Origin: Heterodera schachtii
Taxonomy: Eukaryota; Nematoda; Chromadorea; Rhabditida; Heteroderidae
DNA: 64,000 bases
Assembly: GCA_023374025.1 (NCBI GenBank)
Contig: SIJG01000131.1
Span: 124,001 to 188,000 of the forward strand
Direction: 5' to 3'
Both the position numbers and the translations under genes were made by a program. The first letter of the stretch is position 1; every line of letters begins with the position of its first letter. This document shows, piece by piece, positions 22,390 to 33,076 of this stretch. The notes beneath the pieces were generated by a model. The model was not told the origin of the DNA. It saw only the letters and a list, made by a program, of their open reading frames with translations, and did no database searches.

Positions 22390-23565
22390 CAACAAAAAAC
22401 TGTCCAGCCATAACTTTTGTCAAGGTTGACCATGGTATCATTCGATAGCCCTAACATTTCACTATTAGTACACCTAAATTTCAAAAAATTTGATCAAGTT
22501 TGAGCAAAGTTATGTCCAGAAGTACCAAAGGAACCAGGTTTTCAAATTTTTTGGTCATAACTTTTTTGAAATTTGCAGGCTAATAGAGGACACATAGGGC
22601 TATCAAATGATAGCAAGATCACTTTATTTTGTTCTTTCTAAGAATGTTTTGATTAGATTTTGTTGATCAAAATAATTTTATTTTTAATTAAAAATTTTTA
22701 GTTAGAAATTATTTTTATTTTTTATTTTTTTGCTATTAATCGATAGCCCTTTGTGTCCTCTTAGTAGTGAAAGGCAAAACAACTTTTTCTTAAGAAAAAA
22801 ATTGTTTCATCGGAGATCAACATTTAAGTTGTTATTTAATTATTAACAATGTTCATTTTGCCAACAACCTATAAAACAACGCTGTTTTTAAAATTTCGGT
22901 CTATTTTTAAAAATTCCATTTGGCGGGAAATATCATTTGGGAGAGAGATAAGGCAAAATGAGAGAGTGCTGAACTTTCAGTACTGGTCAGACAAAACATT
23001 TTTGATGAAGAAGAATAAAGAAAAACTAATTAAAAAGAGAGTGTTATGGGAAGAGATTTAAGACAGAGAGTGAACAGAGGACATAGTGAGGAATCTGCGT
23101 CTATTACCAAAAGAATCAGCGAAGAAGGGACATGAATTCTCTTCCCATTGCAATCTCTCTTCAAATTATTTTCTCTACCCTCCTTAATCAAAAATGTTTT
23201 GTCTGACCAGTACTGAAAGTTCAGCACCCTCTCATTTTGCCTTATCTCTCTCCCAAGTGATATTTCCCGCTAAAATAAATTTACAAAAATTGACGGAAAT
23301 TTTAAAAATAAGTTGTTTTATAGGTTGTTGGCAAAATGCACATTGTTAATAATTAAATAACAACTTAAATGTTGATCTCCGAAGAAACAATTTTTTTCTT
23401 AAGAAAAAGTTGTTTTGCCTTTCACTACCTCTTAGCCTGCAAAATTTCAAAAAACTTCGTTAGGTTTCAAAAAAGTTATGGCGAAAAATGTTTGAAAACC
23501 AGGTTCATTTGGTACTTTTGGCCACAACATTGCTCATACTTGACAAATTTTTTAAAATTTAAGAA
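22390..23565. repeat. Composite foldback repeats interrupted by a hAT-like element
   Basis: Two copies of the 'TATCATTCGATAGCCCT ... TTATGGC' repeat (22400-22650 and 22735-23560). The second copy is split by the 663 bp element at 22765-23427; removing the element and one duplication restores a TCCTCTTAGCCTGCAAAATT text like that at 18551-18571. Confidence 0.7.
22765..23427. mobile_element. Long-TIR hAT-like foldback element, 663 bp
   Basis: Begins TAGTGAAAGGCAAAACAACT and ends with the inverse (AGTTGTTTTGCCTTTCACTA). The inverted arms run ~290 bp each, covering nearly the whole element. Flanked by the exact 8-bp duplication CCTCTTAG (22757-22764 and 23428-23435). TAGTG fits the hAT YARNG rule. 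No transposase; non-autonomous and palindromic. Confidence 0.9.
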
Positions 23566-23643
23566 GACAAGCGATGAAGCGGATTTAAGCAATCCGAAAG
23601 TGCTGAACAAATTGGACGAACACTACACAAATTGGGCATTCTA
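23566..23643 (+). pseudogene. Duplicated astacin-gene tail fragment
   Basis: About 78 bp encode a peptide (DEADLSNPKVLNKLDEHYTN) nearly the same as the astacin gene near 15264-15325 (DEADLNNPKLLNKVDEHYTK), at roughly 90% nucleotide identity, ending in TAA. It follows an AG (TTTAAG) directly after a foldback copy. It may be the orphaned last exon of a paralogue or a fragment carried by repeats. Confidence 0.65.
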
Positions 23644-24981
23644 AAAAATAAATTGAAATTAAATCAATTTTTCTAATTCAATGTATTTTAAGACTTAAAA
23701 ATATATTTTACATTTTCGTGCAAGAAAAAAAAAACTAAAATAATTATATATATAATTCAGTAAATATTTGTTAGAATTTTTTGAAAACATAAAATTTAAC
23801 AATGGGTGAAAAAATACCAACAATGGCCTTAAAAAGAAAGTTATGCTATTGAATAATATCAAGATTATAAAATTTGGTTCATTTTGGGCAAAGTTATGAA
23901 TAATTTTTTGTAAAAATTTTCCATTTGAACGTTTTTGAGTAACGACGACCCGGCACCTGTCGAACCTTGACAGTGAGCACCGGAATTTTGATCATAGGAA
24001 CATACACGGACTGGTAGGATTGATCGGGATCGGGATTTCAGTGGTATCCAGAATGGGCAGCCCGTTTTTCCAAAATCTTCGGGATTCACCTGCTGGTCGG
24101 TATTCGGTCGGGATCCTGACTTGGGATCTTTCTGACGCCAGTTGTCCGGTCTCTGATATAAAAATGGTATAAAATTTTATGCTTTTTTCCGTTATAATCT
24201 TCTTTTTTTTAAATTTTTGTTGAGAATTTCCAGAAAAAAAATTAAGAAAAAATTTTGCAGCTATTCTATATAATATAATATTTATTATTTTGCATTTTCG
24301 TGCAAAAATTGTAAAATTATTGCTTCCACATTTTATTGGCATACGCATGAGAAAAGGGCAACATGCCACATGCCAATGTTTTTCTCTGATTTCAATAATG
24401 ATGCCACAGAGATTATATTTTTATTACTAAATCCCAGAGAAAATTCAGCAAAAAAAAAAGGTTGGCAAAGTGTTGGCAAAATGTTGGCAACATGCCAACC
24501 TAAGGCCCTTTGCGCATAAAATGCCAAATTTGGCAATTACCAACGAAAATCGGGCATTGGCAATGGCAAAAGTCATGTGTCAAACACGCATATGGCCTTT
24601 TTTGGCCATAAATAGCACTAAAATCAATGATTTTTATTCTATTCTTTTTTTAAATTATTTATTTTAATTTAAAAAAATATAAATTAATTACTATTGCTAA
24701 ATGAGTGGATTTAAATTAAAAATGTTTTTTGCATTTTTCGTTTTCAAAAATCTCGTCCTTATTAGTTATTAAAAATTTGCATCTAAAGTAAAATATTAAA
24801 TATAGAGTTCATCTGGGAAAATCCCGAATTTTCGAGCGAAAACCGAAAGGGGCTTATGAGGCTTTAAAAATGAGATTTTTTGCCTGCTGATTATAAGTCT
24901 CTATATTAATGTGCTTAAATGATTTCCTAAAAATGAGTGATGTTTTTAATCAAATTAGATACTATTTGAACTAAAACAGAA
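23644..24981. other. Intergenic DNA upstream of the thaumatin-like gene
   Basis: AT-rich, with a repeat at ~23930-24160 ending CCGGTCTCTG and then a stretch rich in TGCCAA words. No exon recognised. Serves as upstream region of the gene starting at 24982. Confidence 0.5.
24337..24526. promoter_or_regulatory. Cluster of ATGCCA motifs
   Basis: ATGCCA at 24363, 24370, 24401, 24492 and 24521, plus the inverse TGGCAT at 24337, all within 650 bp upstream of a signal-peptide gene. ATGCCA is the 'DOG box' reported upstream of dorsal-gland effector genes in cyst nematodes. The word is also common elsewhere in this window, so enrichment is unproven. Confidence 0.3.
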
Positions 24982-27900
24982 ATGATTGGACAACTTTTCG
25001 CTTCTGTTCTACCGCTTGTCTTGTTCGCCAATTTAATAAATGGTTAGCTTTTTTAAATTAAATTTTTGAATTATTTTAAATTTAGTTGGCGAAATGGTCC
25101 GTGGTGGAATAAATTCGCTTTCGATGACTAATGGTGGTGGGCCACCAATTCAGCCAAATCCGAGCATCAACCTGGTGACGAATGCCGCCCATTCGCTTAA
25201 CAGCCTAAGGCTCAATCCATTGGTGGAAGGTAAAACCTTAGATAAATTAATAATATATTTATTCATAAATTAATTTTATAGTTAATCAATATCAATCAAC
25301 ACCGACAAAAGCACATCAGCAGAATATGTAAATTAAAAATTATTTAAAAATAAATTTAATTAATTATTTATTAGGCGCCAGGTCAAAAAAGGAAAAGCAG
25401 CGAATAAAAAAGGTGTAAAAGTTGGAAGCAAAGTGAAACTGCAACAAAAGCTTAAGAGCGGAGTGAAAAGCAAAGATTTGGGTGAAAAGAAAAGCAAATT
25501 GGGACTTGTAATGTAAGTGGACGAGAAAATTAGGATAATTAAATCATGTACCCTTTCGAAATTATTTCTAATTTTTTGGGTTCGGATAAATTATTAAATA
25601 TTTTGAATAAATAAAAATGTTAAATAAATTTTATTCCTTTTATATATGTATATTTGTTTTTTTCTTAGGTTTTACGTGTTCATGCTGTTCAGTGTGTTCG
25701 TACCACAACAAAATATGCCGAATAATGTGATGATCCGTAAGCAAAATTTCGAGAAATTATTTTTGAAATATTCAAAGTGACAAAAAAAACATGAAATTGG
25801 GAAATAATTTTTAAAAACAATTAATTTAAATAGACTACAACAACCAATTTGTGCCAATTGAGCAACAATATTTGTCGTGCCAACCGTCCACCAGCCCCTT
25901 AGGGCAAAAGTGTGAATTCCTTGTGGAACAAATGGCGATGAATAATGACATGCCGAAAGTGTCAATTTGGGCCAATTTGGACGGTGCCAATGAAACAATT
26001 CAAAAATTGGGCGAAACAGTAGGGCAAATCAAATTTTATAAATAATAATGGAGAGTGTTTGACAATAAAAATAAATGCCCAAATGCGCTCAAAATATTTA
26101 AATCCTTTTTTTAATTATATTATTTTGCCAAATAAAATATAAACCAAACATTTTGCTATTGAAACCCCAAAATTCAATTTCGAAATTTTATGAATTTTAC
26201 TTTTTTGCTAATTAGTATATATTAACAAATCCATTAGGACATTCGTCCCTGTGAAGTGGATAATGATGGCCATTCATCATATTGTGAAACTGAGCTGGAG
26301 ATTAAGCCAAATGAGATTAACACCTTACCAAAAATGCTAATTAGTAATGTGGAAAAGTACAAATACAACCTTCTCAACAATGGCACAAAAGTTGCTGCGC
26401 CCCGTGGAGGAGGACGAAAGTTGGCACAAATGGGGGCGAATGACGGTACGACGAATTTTCAAATTTTAATTTTATTAAATCCAATTTTTTTAGCTGGTTG
26501 CGGCTCAGGTCAAGTCAAATTTACGTACATCAACGGGTGCCCATACAAACTTTGGCTGTACCGTACATCACTTGAACATTCGCAAGCGACCGTAACCCCG
26601 ATTGAGTCGGGTACAGTTGCGGAAGAATGTGTGCCCAATGTGCTCACGTCCGGACGTGTTGTGCCGAACACGGACTGTGACAAGGTAAGGTGTGGGACAG
26701 GCGAAAAAGTCGGGAAAACTCTGGAAATTTTGAAATTCATAGGCCCTAGGAATAATTAGGTAATTTCATACTTTAGCGTTAAATAGGCCACAGGAAGGAT
26801 GCACTCAAAACTCGGAAACTCAATGTTTTCCGTAAATTTTTAAGCATCGAAATTCATAGTTTTGACCGCTGTTATGACAATTCGTACAAAAGTCAACTAC
26901 TACAGGCAGCTCATACACAATGTAACTAGTAAATAGGCTTAGGCTAGTCCAAAGCTTTCGGCTTAGGTTTAGGATAGGCCTAGGCACGGGCTTGCCTGGG
27001 CTTGCTTGGGTCGAGGCCTAGGCTTAGGCGTAGGATTTATTTTGTAAAATTTACTATTGTACATTTTGAATTTTATACGAGTTGCAATTGACCCGTTGTT
27101 GCCAGGCTAGGAAATTATAAAACTTGCAGACAAATGAATACAAGAATTTATTTTTCGAATTCTATTTTAAACCGGAACCGCTCAGTTGGGCGCGCACGGT
27201 TGGGCGCCACTAGAGCTAAATACTACTATTTTCTAAAATTTTTCCCCTACAGCAATTTGCATAAACTTTCATAAAAAAATGTACATAAATTTAAAAAATT
27301 GCACTCCCGAAGGGCTTCTGGACTAGTCAGCCGAGGACAACTCAGCTTATGAGACAATTCGGTTGATGAACAACTCAGCCGCATAATAAAACTCACAAAA
27401 TAAAGCCTAAGCTTAAGCCTAAACCTAGGCACAAGCAAGTCTAAGCCTAGGTCCAAGCAAGCCTAAACCTAGGCCTCGCCTATAGCATAGGCCTAAGCCT
27501 GAGCCTAGGGCTAGCCTAAGCCATTGTACGAGTTGCGTTTTCTAATTCTCGTAAAGCTGAGTTGCCCATGAGCTGAGTTGTCCTCGGCTGAATTATCCTA
27601 GACTGAATTGTCCCCAGCTGACTGATCCTGACGCGTCCCGAAGGCGCAAATGTCGGCGCCGCAAAATCAAATTTTAGGCACAAATGTTGGCTGCTAATCT
27701 CCTAAGCTAAACACACATAGGTGGCGCCTGTTTAATGATTTTTTTTCCATTTAGAAAGACTGTAATCCGTTGGGAGTGCCGCCCATTTCGCTCTTTGAAA
27801 TGACATTTACTCCTGATCAATTTTTTGATGCCAGTTATGTGGACGGAGTGAATGTGCCGATCGGTGTCCGTTTCCAAAATTGTGACGAGAATGGAGACAA

Positions 27901-28863
27901 AACGATCACTTTTAATAATCAGTTGACCAAGCTTGACAGTTTGACGCAAAAGCTGCCAGCCGACATGTTTGTGAAAGATGAATACGAGGTAAATTATAAT
28001 TATAATTTATATAATTTAAATATTTTCAAGTCCGATTTATTAATTTTGTCAGGGGATTTTATTACTGATCTTCCCATGCAATTCCTAAAAAGTTCAAGAA
28101 TAATGAAAACTTTTTGGCGCATATTCCGGGTTTTTATCATTGATTGATACCTTTGTGTTTTAAAATTTAAATTATTCGATATTTAAAAAAATGAATAAAT
28201 TTTAAAAATAATAAATGAATAAAGTTAATTCATACATTGTCTATTTCTTTAAATTAATTATATTAATTAAAATGTAAAAGGACATTTAAAAAATTATTAA
28301 ATCTATTTCATAGATCCTTTTCAAAAAATTTGTCGAACCCGGTAAGAACTGGGCCATTCATTTTCGGGTACCGAATGTTAGATTTTTCAAAAAGTCACTC
28401 CGGCTCCCATGTCCGGGTTTTGAAAAAGTCGGGTGTCCCGGGTCTGGACCAGGGATGGCCTTCCGGGGCCCAAAAATTTTCGGAAATCGGATTTCCGACC
28501 CCAAAATGTCAGAAATCGGATTTCGTGCCATCCCTCGTATGGACCTGGTCGAAAACCCGGATTTGTGTATTCCCAACTTCATGATAACTTAGCAATTTAA
28601 TTTTAAAATTTTCTTTTTTTAAGAAAACCCAAATCAAGAGTTTATGCGGCACCTACAATAGTGACGACGTGTGCTGTCGAGCTGCCTACGGTACTCCGGA
28701 CACTTGCCAACCGACCAATTGGGCCCCAGAGAAACAGGCAATTTACAACGCATTGCGTGCCGCAAACCCGGATGGATACACATATGCCTATGATGATAAG
28801 ACGGCAATAAAGAAGTGCTCAACATCTTCTGCTGCGATCGTGGGCTTTTGCACCAACGTGTGA
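24982..28863 (+). CDS. Thaumatin-like protein with long N-terminal extension
   Basis: Ten exons with agreeing phases: 24982-25042, 25086-25229, 25282-25327, 25375-25512, 25669-25736, 25834-26018, 26238-26445, 26494-26684, 27755-27988, 28624-28863; ~500 aa. It starts with a signal peptide (MIGQLFASVLPLVLFANLIN). Exons 2-4 encode a linker and a Lys-rich stretch (KKGKAANKKGVKVG). The thaumatin-like domain fills the last three exons: GQVKFTYINGCPYKLW; SLFEMTF with SYVDGVNVPIGV (counterpart of the family's S-L-V-D-G-Y-N-x-P); DDVCCRAAYGTPDTCQP and YTYAYDD. I count 12 Cys in that domain, against 16 in plant proteins, and the region between strands 1 and the FEMTF segment is short. Two readings remain: the first four exons could be a separate gene stopping at TAA 25514-25516, or be spliced (AT|gtaagt ... 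tttcttag|G, in phase) into the rest. Secreted; function unknown. Confidence 0.82.
26935..27535. repeat. Inverted TTAGGC-like repeats in thaumatin-gene intron 8
   Basis: The left arm (26935-27040) is full of CTTAGGC/CCTAGGC words and the right arm (27400-27530) of their inverse (GCCTAAGC). Further inner arms pair (GAGGACAACTCAGC against GCTGAGTTGTCCTC). TTAGGC is the nematode telomere unit; here it is degenerate, irregularly spaced and palindromic, so a foldback element is more likely than a true telomere relic. Confidence 0.6.
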
Positions 28864-29203
28864 ATTTGAAAGAGGGCGGGGTTTTGAAACGAAAGTTTTT
28901 GGCGGAAAATATCTTTTCGAATTTCCTGATACTTTTTCTGTACTGCTTTTTTTCCCAGGTAAGCTTTCAACTTCGATTTCGCTATCCGTACATTTCTTTG
29001 ACTGATAAAATTTACAGCTGAATTTCATTTATTTTTTTGGGTGGGGAAAATTAATTTGGCATATTCAAATAAGTTGAGACAGTGCCAACCCTGGAAAATG
29101 CCAAATCCAATGGCCAAGGAAATCCAATTTATTTGTATTGATAAATATGCAACATTTTCCGATCGTAATCATGTCATTTCTACGAAAATTTCGGGTTTTC
29201 ATT
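28864..29203. other. 3' flanks of two converging genes
   Basis: Holds the 3' end of the thaumatin-like gene (+) and of the serpin (-). An AATAAA for the serpin on the minus strand is at 29128-29133, ~70 bases after its distal stop. No gene seen between. Confidence 0.6.
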
Positions 29204-29368
29204 CTAAAATGTCCCCGAAAACAGCAGTTGGCCCCCACTACGCACAATCATAAAAATGAAGGGATGGTCGGCAATGAATTCGATCGTTGGCGGCCGTATG
29301 ATCAGCAGTGATCGCTCCACCATGATCAGACCGGTGGCTGCAGCTGCTTCACTTCCAGCCTCATTATT
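29204..29368 (-). CDS. Serpin alternative last exon B (RCL with Arg-Ser)
   Basis: Phase-0 exon after CCATTAAG, encoding hinge NNEAGSEAAAATG, loop LIMVERSLLIIRPP and the C-terminal strands (FIADHPFIFMIVRSGG), stop TAG at 29204. Counting from the hinge puts P1-P1' at Arg-Ser, predicting trypsin-like target enzymes. AATAAA follows on the minus strand at 29133-29128. Confidence 0.87.
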   Translation of the reverse strand, partial: NNEAGSEAAAATGLIMVERSLLIIRPPTIEFIADHPFIFMIVRSGGQLLFSGTF

Positions 29369-32300
29369 CTTAATGGAAAATGGGCCAATTTTTTTTAGAA
29401 AAAATGATAAAATTTCTTTATGTTTCAAATGGCACTAATGGCCATGATTTTTAAAAAAGAACAAAAAAAAAGTTTCGGCATTTCTGCTGTATCAAATCGT
29501 ACTTTTAAAAAAAATATCCAATCTTTAAATACGAATAATTACGAAAATGGCAAAATTGGTGCAAAACCCTGTATAAATTACATTTGAACCCATTTTTAAG
29601 TTGTCATAGAAGGTTTCAAATATTTAATTTAACATTTTGATCACACAACAAATGATTATTGCTGTCCACTGGATTATGTATTCAATTAGCGATTTTTATG
29701 ATCAATGAGCGATCAGTATAATCAAATCATCCGTGAAAAACTGTGCCGAAAAGTATAATGGCATTATCATCGCCATTAGCCAAGAAAGAGAGGAAAGGAT
29801 GATCAGCGATGAAGCGTTTTGGGGAAATGTTGGCACTATTGGCCACAACATGAATGCCAGTGGCAGCTGCAGCTTCGGTGCCCTGCTCATTGACCTAAGT
29901 GAGGATCGATTGCTTTATTTGACAGTGTGATCAAGGCCCGGACCGAGAATTTTCTGAGAATCGCGACCGTGACCAAGACTTGACCCCGAGACCGAACCCC
30001 TAGACCAAGATCGAGACGAAATACCCGAGAGTTTCTCTTATCGAGACTCGAGATCAGTATGAAAACCACGAAACCTCGACTTGACCCCGAGAGAGAGAGA
30101 GAAAGAGAGGAGAGATAAAGAAAGAGAGTTCATAGAAGATTTTTGTGAGAGAGTGTGTTTATAGAGGGGAGAGCGAGAGTAGTGTGTTGGAGAGAGAAAA
30201 AGAGTGGTTTAGGACAGGATATTCGAGAAAATTGTTTGCTTAAGTTTCGAGACTTCTCTGAGCACTATGTCCTAATTAGGTAATTGAGAGATAGAGAATT
30301 CTCGCGAACAACCGCGCATCATATCTACAGTATCCCGACTAATATGTCCAAGTTTTCTGTACAAATATTGTAGTACCTCAATGAATGCCTTCTGCACCAC
30401 TTCGCTAATCTTCAACGAGTCCGGCGCAATGCCGCCAAAATTGGCACTGTCGGAGAAGGCGGTGGCCATTCCCATGTTGGCCAACGGTTGGTTCAGCGCA
30501 TGCGTGGACTCCAACTTGAACTTGGGCAACACGACCTGAAGCCAAAGTACAGTAAGAGATGGTCTATAATTTGCCGATTTGTCTTGCCGAAGCTTTCGAA
30601 AATTTGACTCTCAATTTAATTTTATTTCGAATTTAATTTCCCGTTTGGTTTTATTGTACCGGTCCTTTCGGGACCAAAAACAACAGCTTTCTGAGCTTTC
30701 TTCACATTCGTTAAAGTTAAGCTAAAAATCTCGAAAATTTATTAATATTGAAGAAAATTAAGTATAAAATCGAAAATTTCCGAATTTTGGACTTATTTTT
30801 GGCATAAATTCCCTTTTTTAAGTTACATTTTTTATAAATATTTTCGAGAAACCAACAGCAAAAAAAAAATGAAATTTTTTAAAGAATTTTCGGTCCTTAG
30901 AGGACAAAAGGGCCGCTTTAATAGAAGAGGCCCTTTTAATAGAGGATTTTTTGAAAAAATGCCCAAATATGCATATAAAATATGCATGAAATGTCAATGA
31001 TCATTTTGTTTAAGCTCCACCTGTATCTGGGTCCAGATCTGTTTATTTCTGGATCTGGGTTTTACTGGGTTTTTTCCACAAAATACAGACCCAAACATGA
31101 AAGCCTAACGGATATATATTCCGGGATTTTACTGATGGCCTTTCTGAAAATACCATTTTCTGGCATTAACACAATGCCAAGTGCTCACTTGGCAAAATGT
31201 TTATAGTGTATTTACTTCAACTTTGCTTTCGCGCCGTTCTTTGGTCAATTCCAACAACTTTTTGCCGTCCAAATTGGCCAACAATTTGGCCAACCCGAAG
31301 CGGTCCTTCGGCAACAGCACAAACATGAATACTTCACCACCTTGGTAAGGCATGCCGAGCAGTTGGAGCTGTGCACAAATTCAAATAAAAAAATAAGAAA
31401 AAATTTTTTTTTAAATTTTAAGTAAAAAAATTATTAAAAATATGGCACCTGTTCATCCTCGAAATAAATGAAATCGGCTTTCTTGTGCATCATGTCCAGC
31501 TAAGAAAGAGATAATTTTCAAGAGCCCAGCAGGAAAATGAATCAATGGAAATTTGCATGTCATTGATATTCGATTTTTTTTGAAAACTTTTTGAATTTAA
31601 ATAAAATTTTGACCTAACATTAAAATTCATAAACACAAACATACTGTAACGAAAAAAGTATAATTTGGTGGCCCTACTTATTCATACAGAAATTTGCCAA
31701 AATTATTAAATTTGTACATTTAAATTATATTTTACTATAAGCCTGAATTTTACTACAATTTTCATAATGTTTAAAAATAGATTATGGGGCCAGAAAATTT
31801 AGATACGAAAATACCTTCTCAATGGTATAAAAAATAAATTTAAAATATTTTTTAATTAGTATATAAAAAAAAATTATTTTTTTCCTCCCCACCTCTTTGG
31901 TGTTTATTTCGTCCACATGAAATGTTTTCTTTTTGGTAAGGTTCGGGTTGAACTTGTTCGCCCAGTTGCCATTAAAGTAAACTGCGTTGATCAACACCAA
32001 ACTGAAATTAAAACATTAATTAACTTATTGATAGTGTCAATTAAATACAAATTTTCAAATTTATTTTTATGGAAAATCGAAAAATAAATCAATAGATTAT
32101 CAAGAAAAAAGAGCACACCGAGTCATTTCGCCAAGAAGGTTCGGCTCGATCAGATCATGGATCTTCCCGTGTGTAGCTTCTTCCACAAAGTCGTTGATTT
32201 TCTACAATTAAATAATGGGGGGTATTCAATTATTGCGGGTTTTTCTGCTAAATCATTTTCTGAAGGATTTTTACACGTTTCATAAAAAAAAAATGCAGCT

Positions 32301-33076
32301 GCTACTTTTGCCCATCGAAATATTTCTGAAAATTCGTTGGCAAATTGTATAGAATTTGTCAAGAATTGCTCAAGATTTCTTCAAAATTCTCTTAGAATAT
32401 TTTCAAAAAAAAAAACACAATCTTCAAATATTTTCTGACCTTCGCCGTCCCCTCTTTGTCCCCAAAGTCCACCGCCTCAAACTGTCCCCCGTAATGTTCC
32501 ATAATTTGCGCTTTGAACGCATCCAACACTTCGAAGCCGTCCTTGATGTACACTTTGTTCGCCAACTCCAAGCTGTAATTGTTGTGCCCACTTTTGATCG
32601 ATCTGAGTAAATCGCCGAAATATTTGTGCACTTCCGACTCAAGCGCACCTTAATGCAAAATATTTTATTGTTGATATTATTTGTAAAAATTCGATTAAAC
32701 TACCCCGCCCCCCTTCCACCTAATTACCCTACTTCCCTGCCGATAATTAATTAATTTTATATTTTAAAATGATTACTGAAAATATTCCTATCATATACTT
32801 CTGGGCTAGCCTAATCATTGGAACACTGTAATTATGCACATAAAAATAATTTTAATTTAAAATTTTCATGAAATTTTCACCCCCTGCCAACAGTTGTCCA
32901 ATTTCTTGGCCAGTTCTTTCTTTGGCACCCGCGTACACCATGGACAGAGCGATGGCAACAGAAAGCGGTGAAACAATGCACGAACGGCCGTCCTTGGACA
33001 CTTCGCGCAACAAATTTAGTGAAAAATCGGCCTGGGCCTCCAAAATCAGTGAATTTGATCTTGCAGGAGAGTTCAT
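29204..33076 (-). CDS. Serpin, 374 aa, with two alternative RCL exons
   Basis: Serine/cysteine protease inhibitor. Exons (minus): 33076-32881, 32648-32440, 32201-32119, 32001-31893, 31499-31449, 31368-31216, 30535-30377, then either 29894-29727 or 29368-29204. All phases close; with the distal last exon the coding length is 1125 bases including stop, a normal serpin length. Motifs in order: FSLNLLREVSKDGRSCIVSP; LINAVYFNGNWANKF; LQLLGMPYQGGEVFMFVLLP; VVLPKFKLE; SLKISEVVQKAFIE; a hinge EAGSEAAAATG or EQGTEAAAATG; ADHPF. The ATG at 33076 has no signal peptide after it, so an intracellular (clade B-like) form is likely unless an upstream exon exists. The consensus hinge (P15 Gly, P14 Thr/Ser, P12-P9 Ala) predicts an inhibitory serpin. 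Confidence 0.93.
29727..29894 (-). CDS. Serpin alternative last exon A (RCL with Asn-Ser)
   Basis: Phase-0 exon after CACTTAG, encoding VNEQGTEAAAATG, loop IHVVANSANISPKR, then FIADHPFLSFLANGDD and a TGA stop at 29727-29729. It is open throughout and canonical, so it is not a decayed copy. By hinge spacing P1-P1' is Asn-Ser. An ATTAAA on the minus strand (29628-29623) lies ~100 bases past its stop, allowing its own 3' end. Confidence 0.85.
   Translation of the reverse strand, partial: VNEQGTEAAAATGIHVVANSANISPKRFIADHPFLSFLANGDDNAIILFGTVFHG
29935..30215. repeat. Purine-rich GAGA / TCGAGA repeat in serpin intron
   Basis: Runs of (GA)n at 30085-30210, preceded by irregular gagaccgag/cgagactcgag text resembling astacin intron 1. 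Lies between exon 7 and alternative exon A. Confidence 0.7.
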
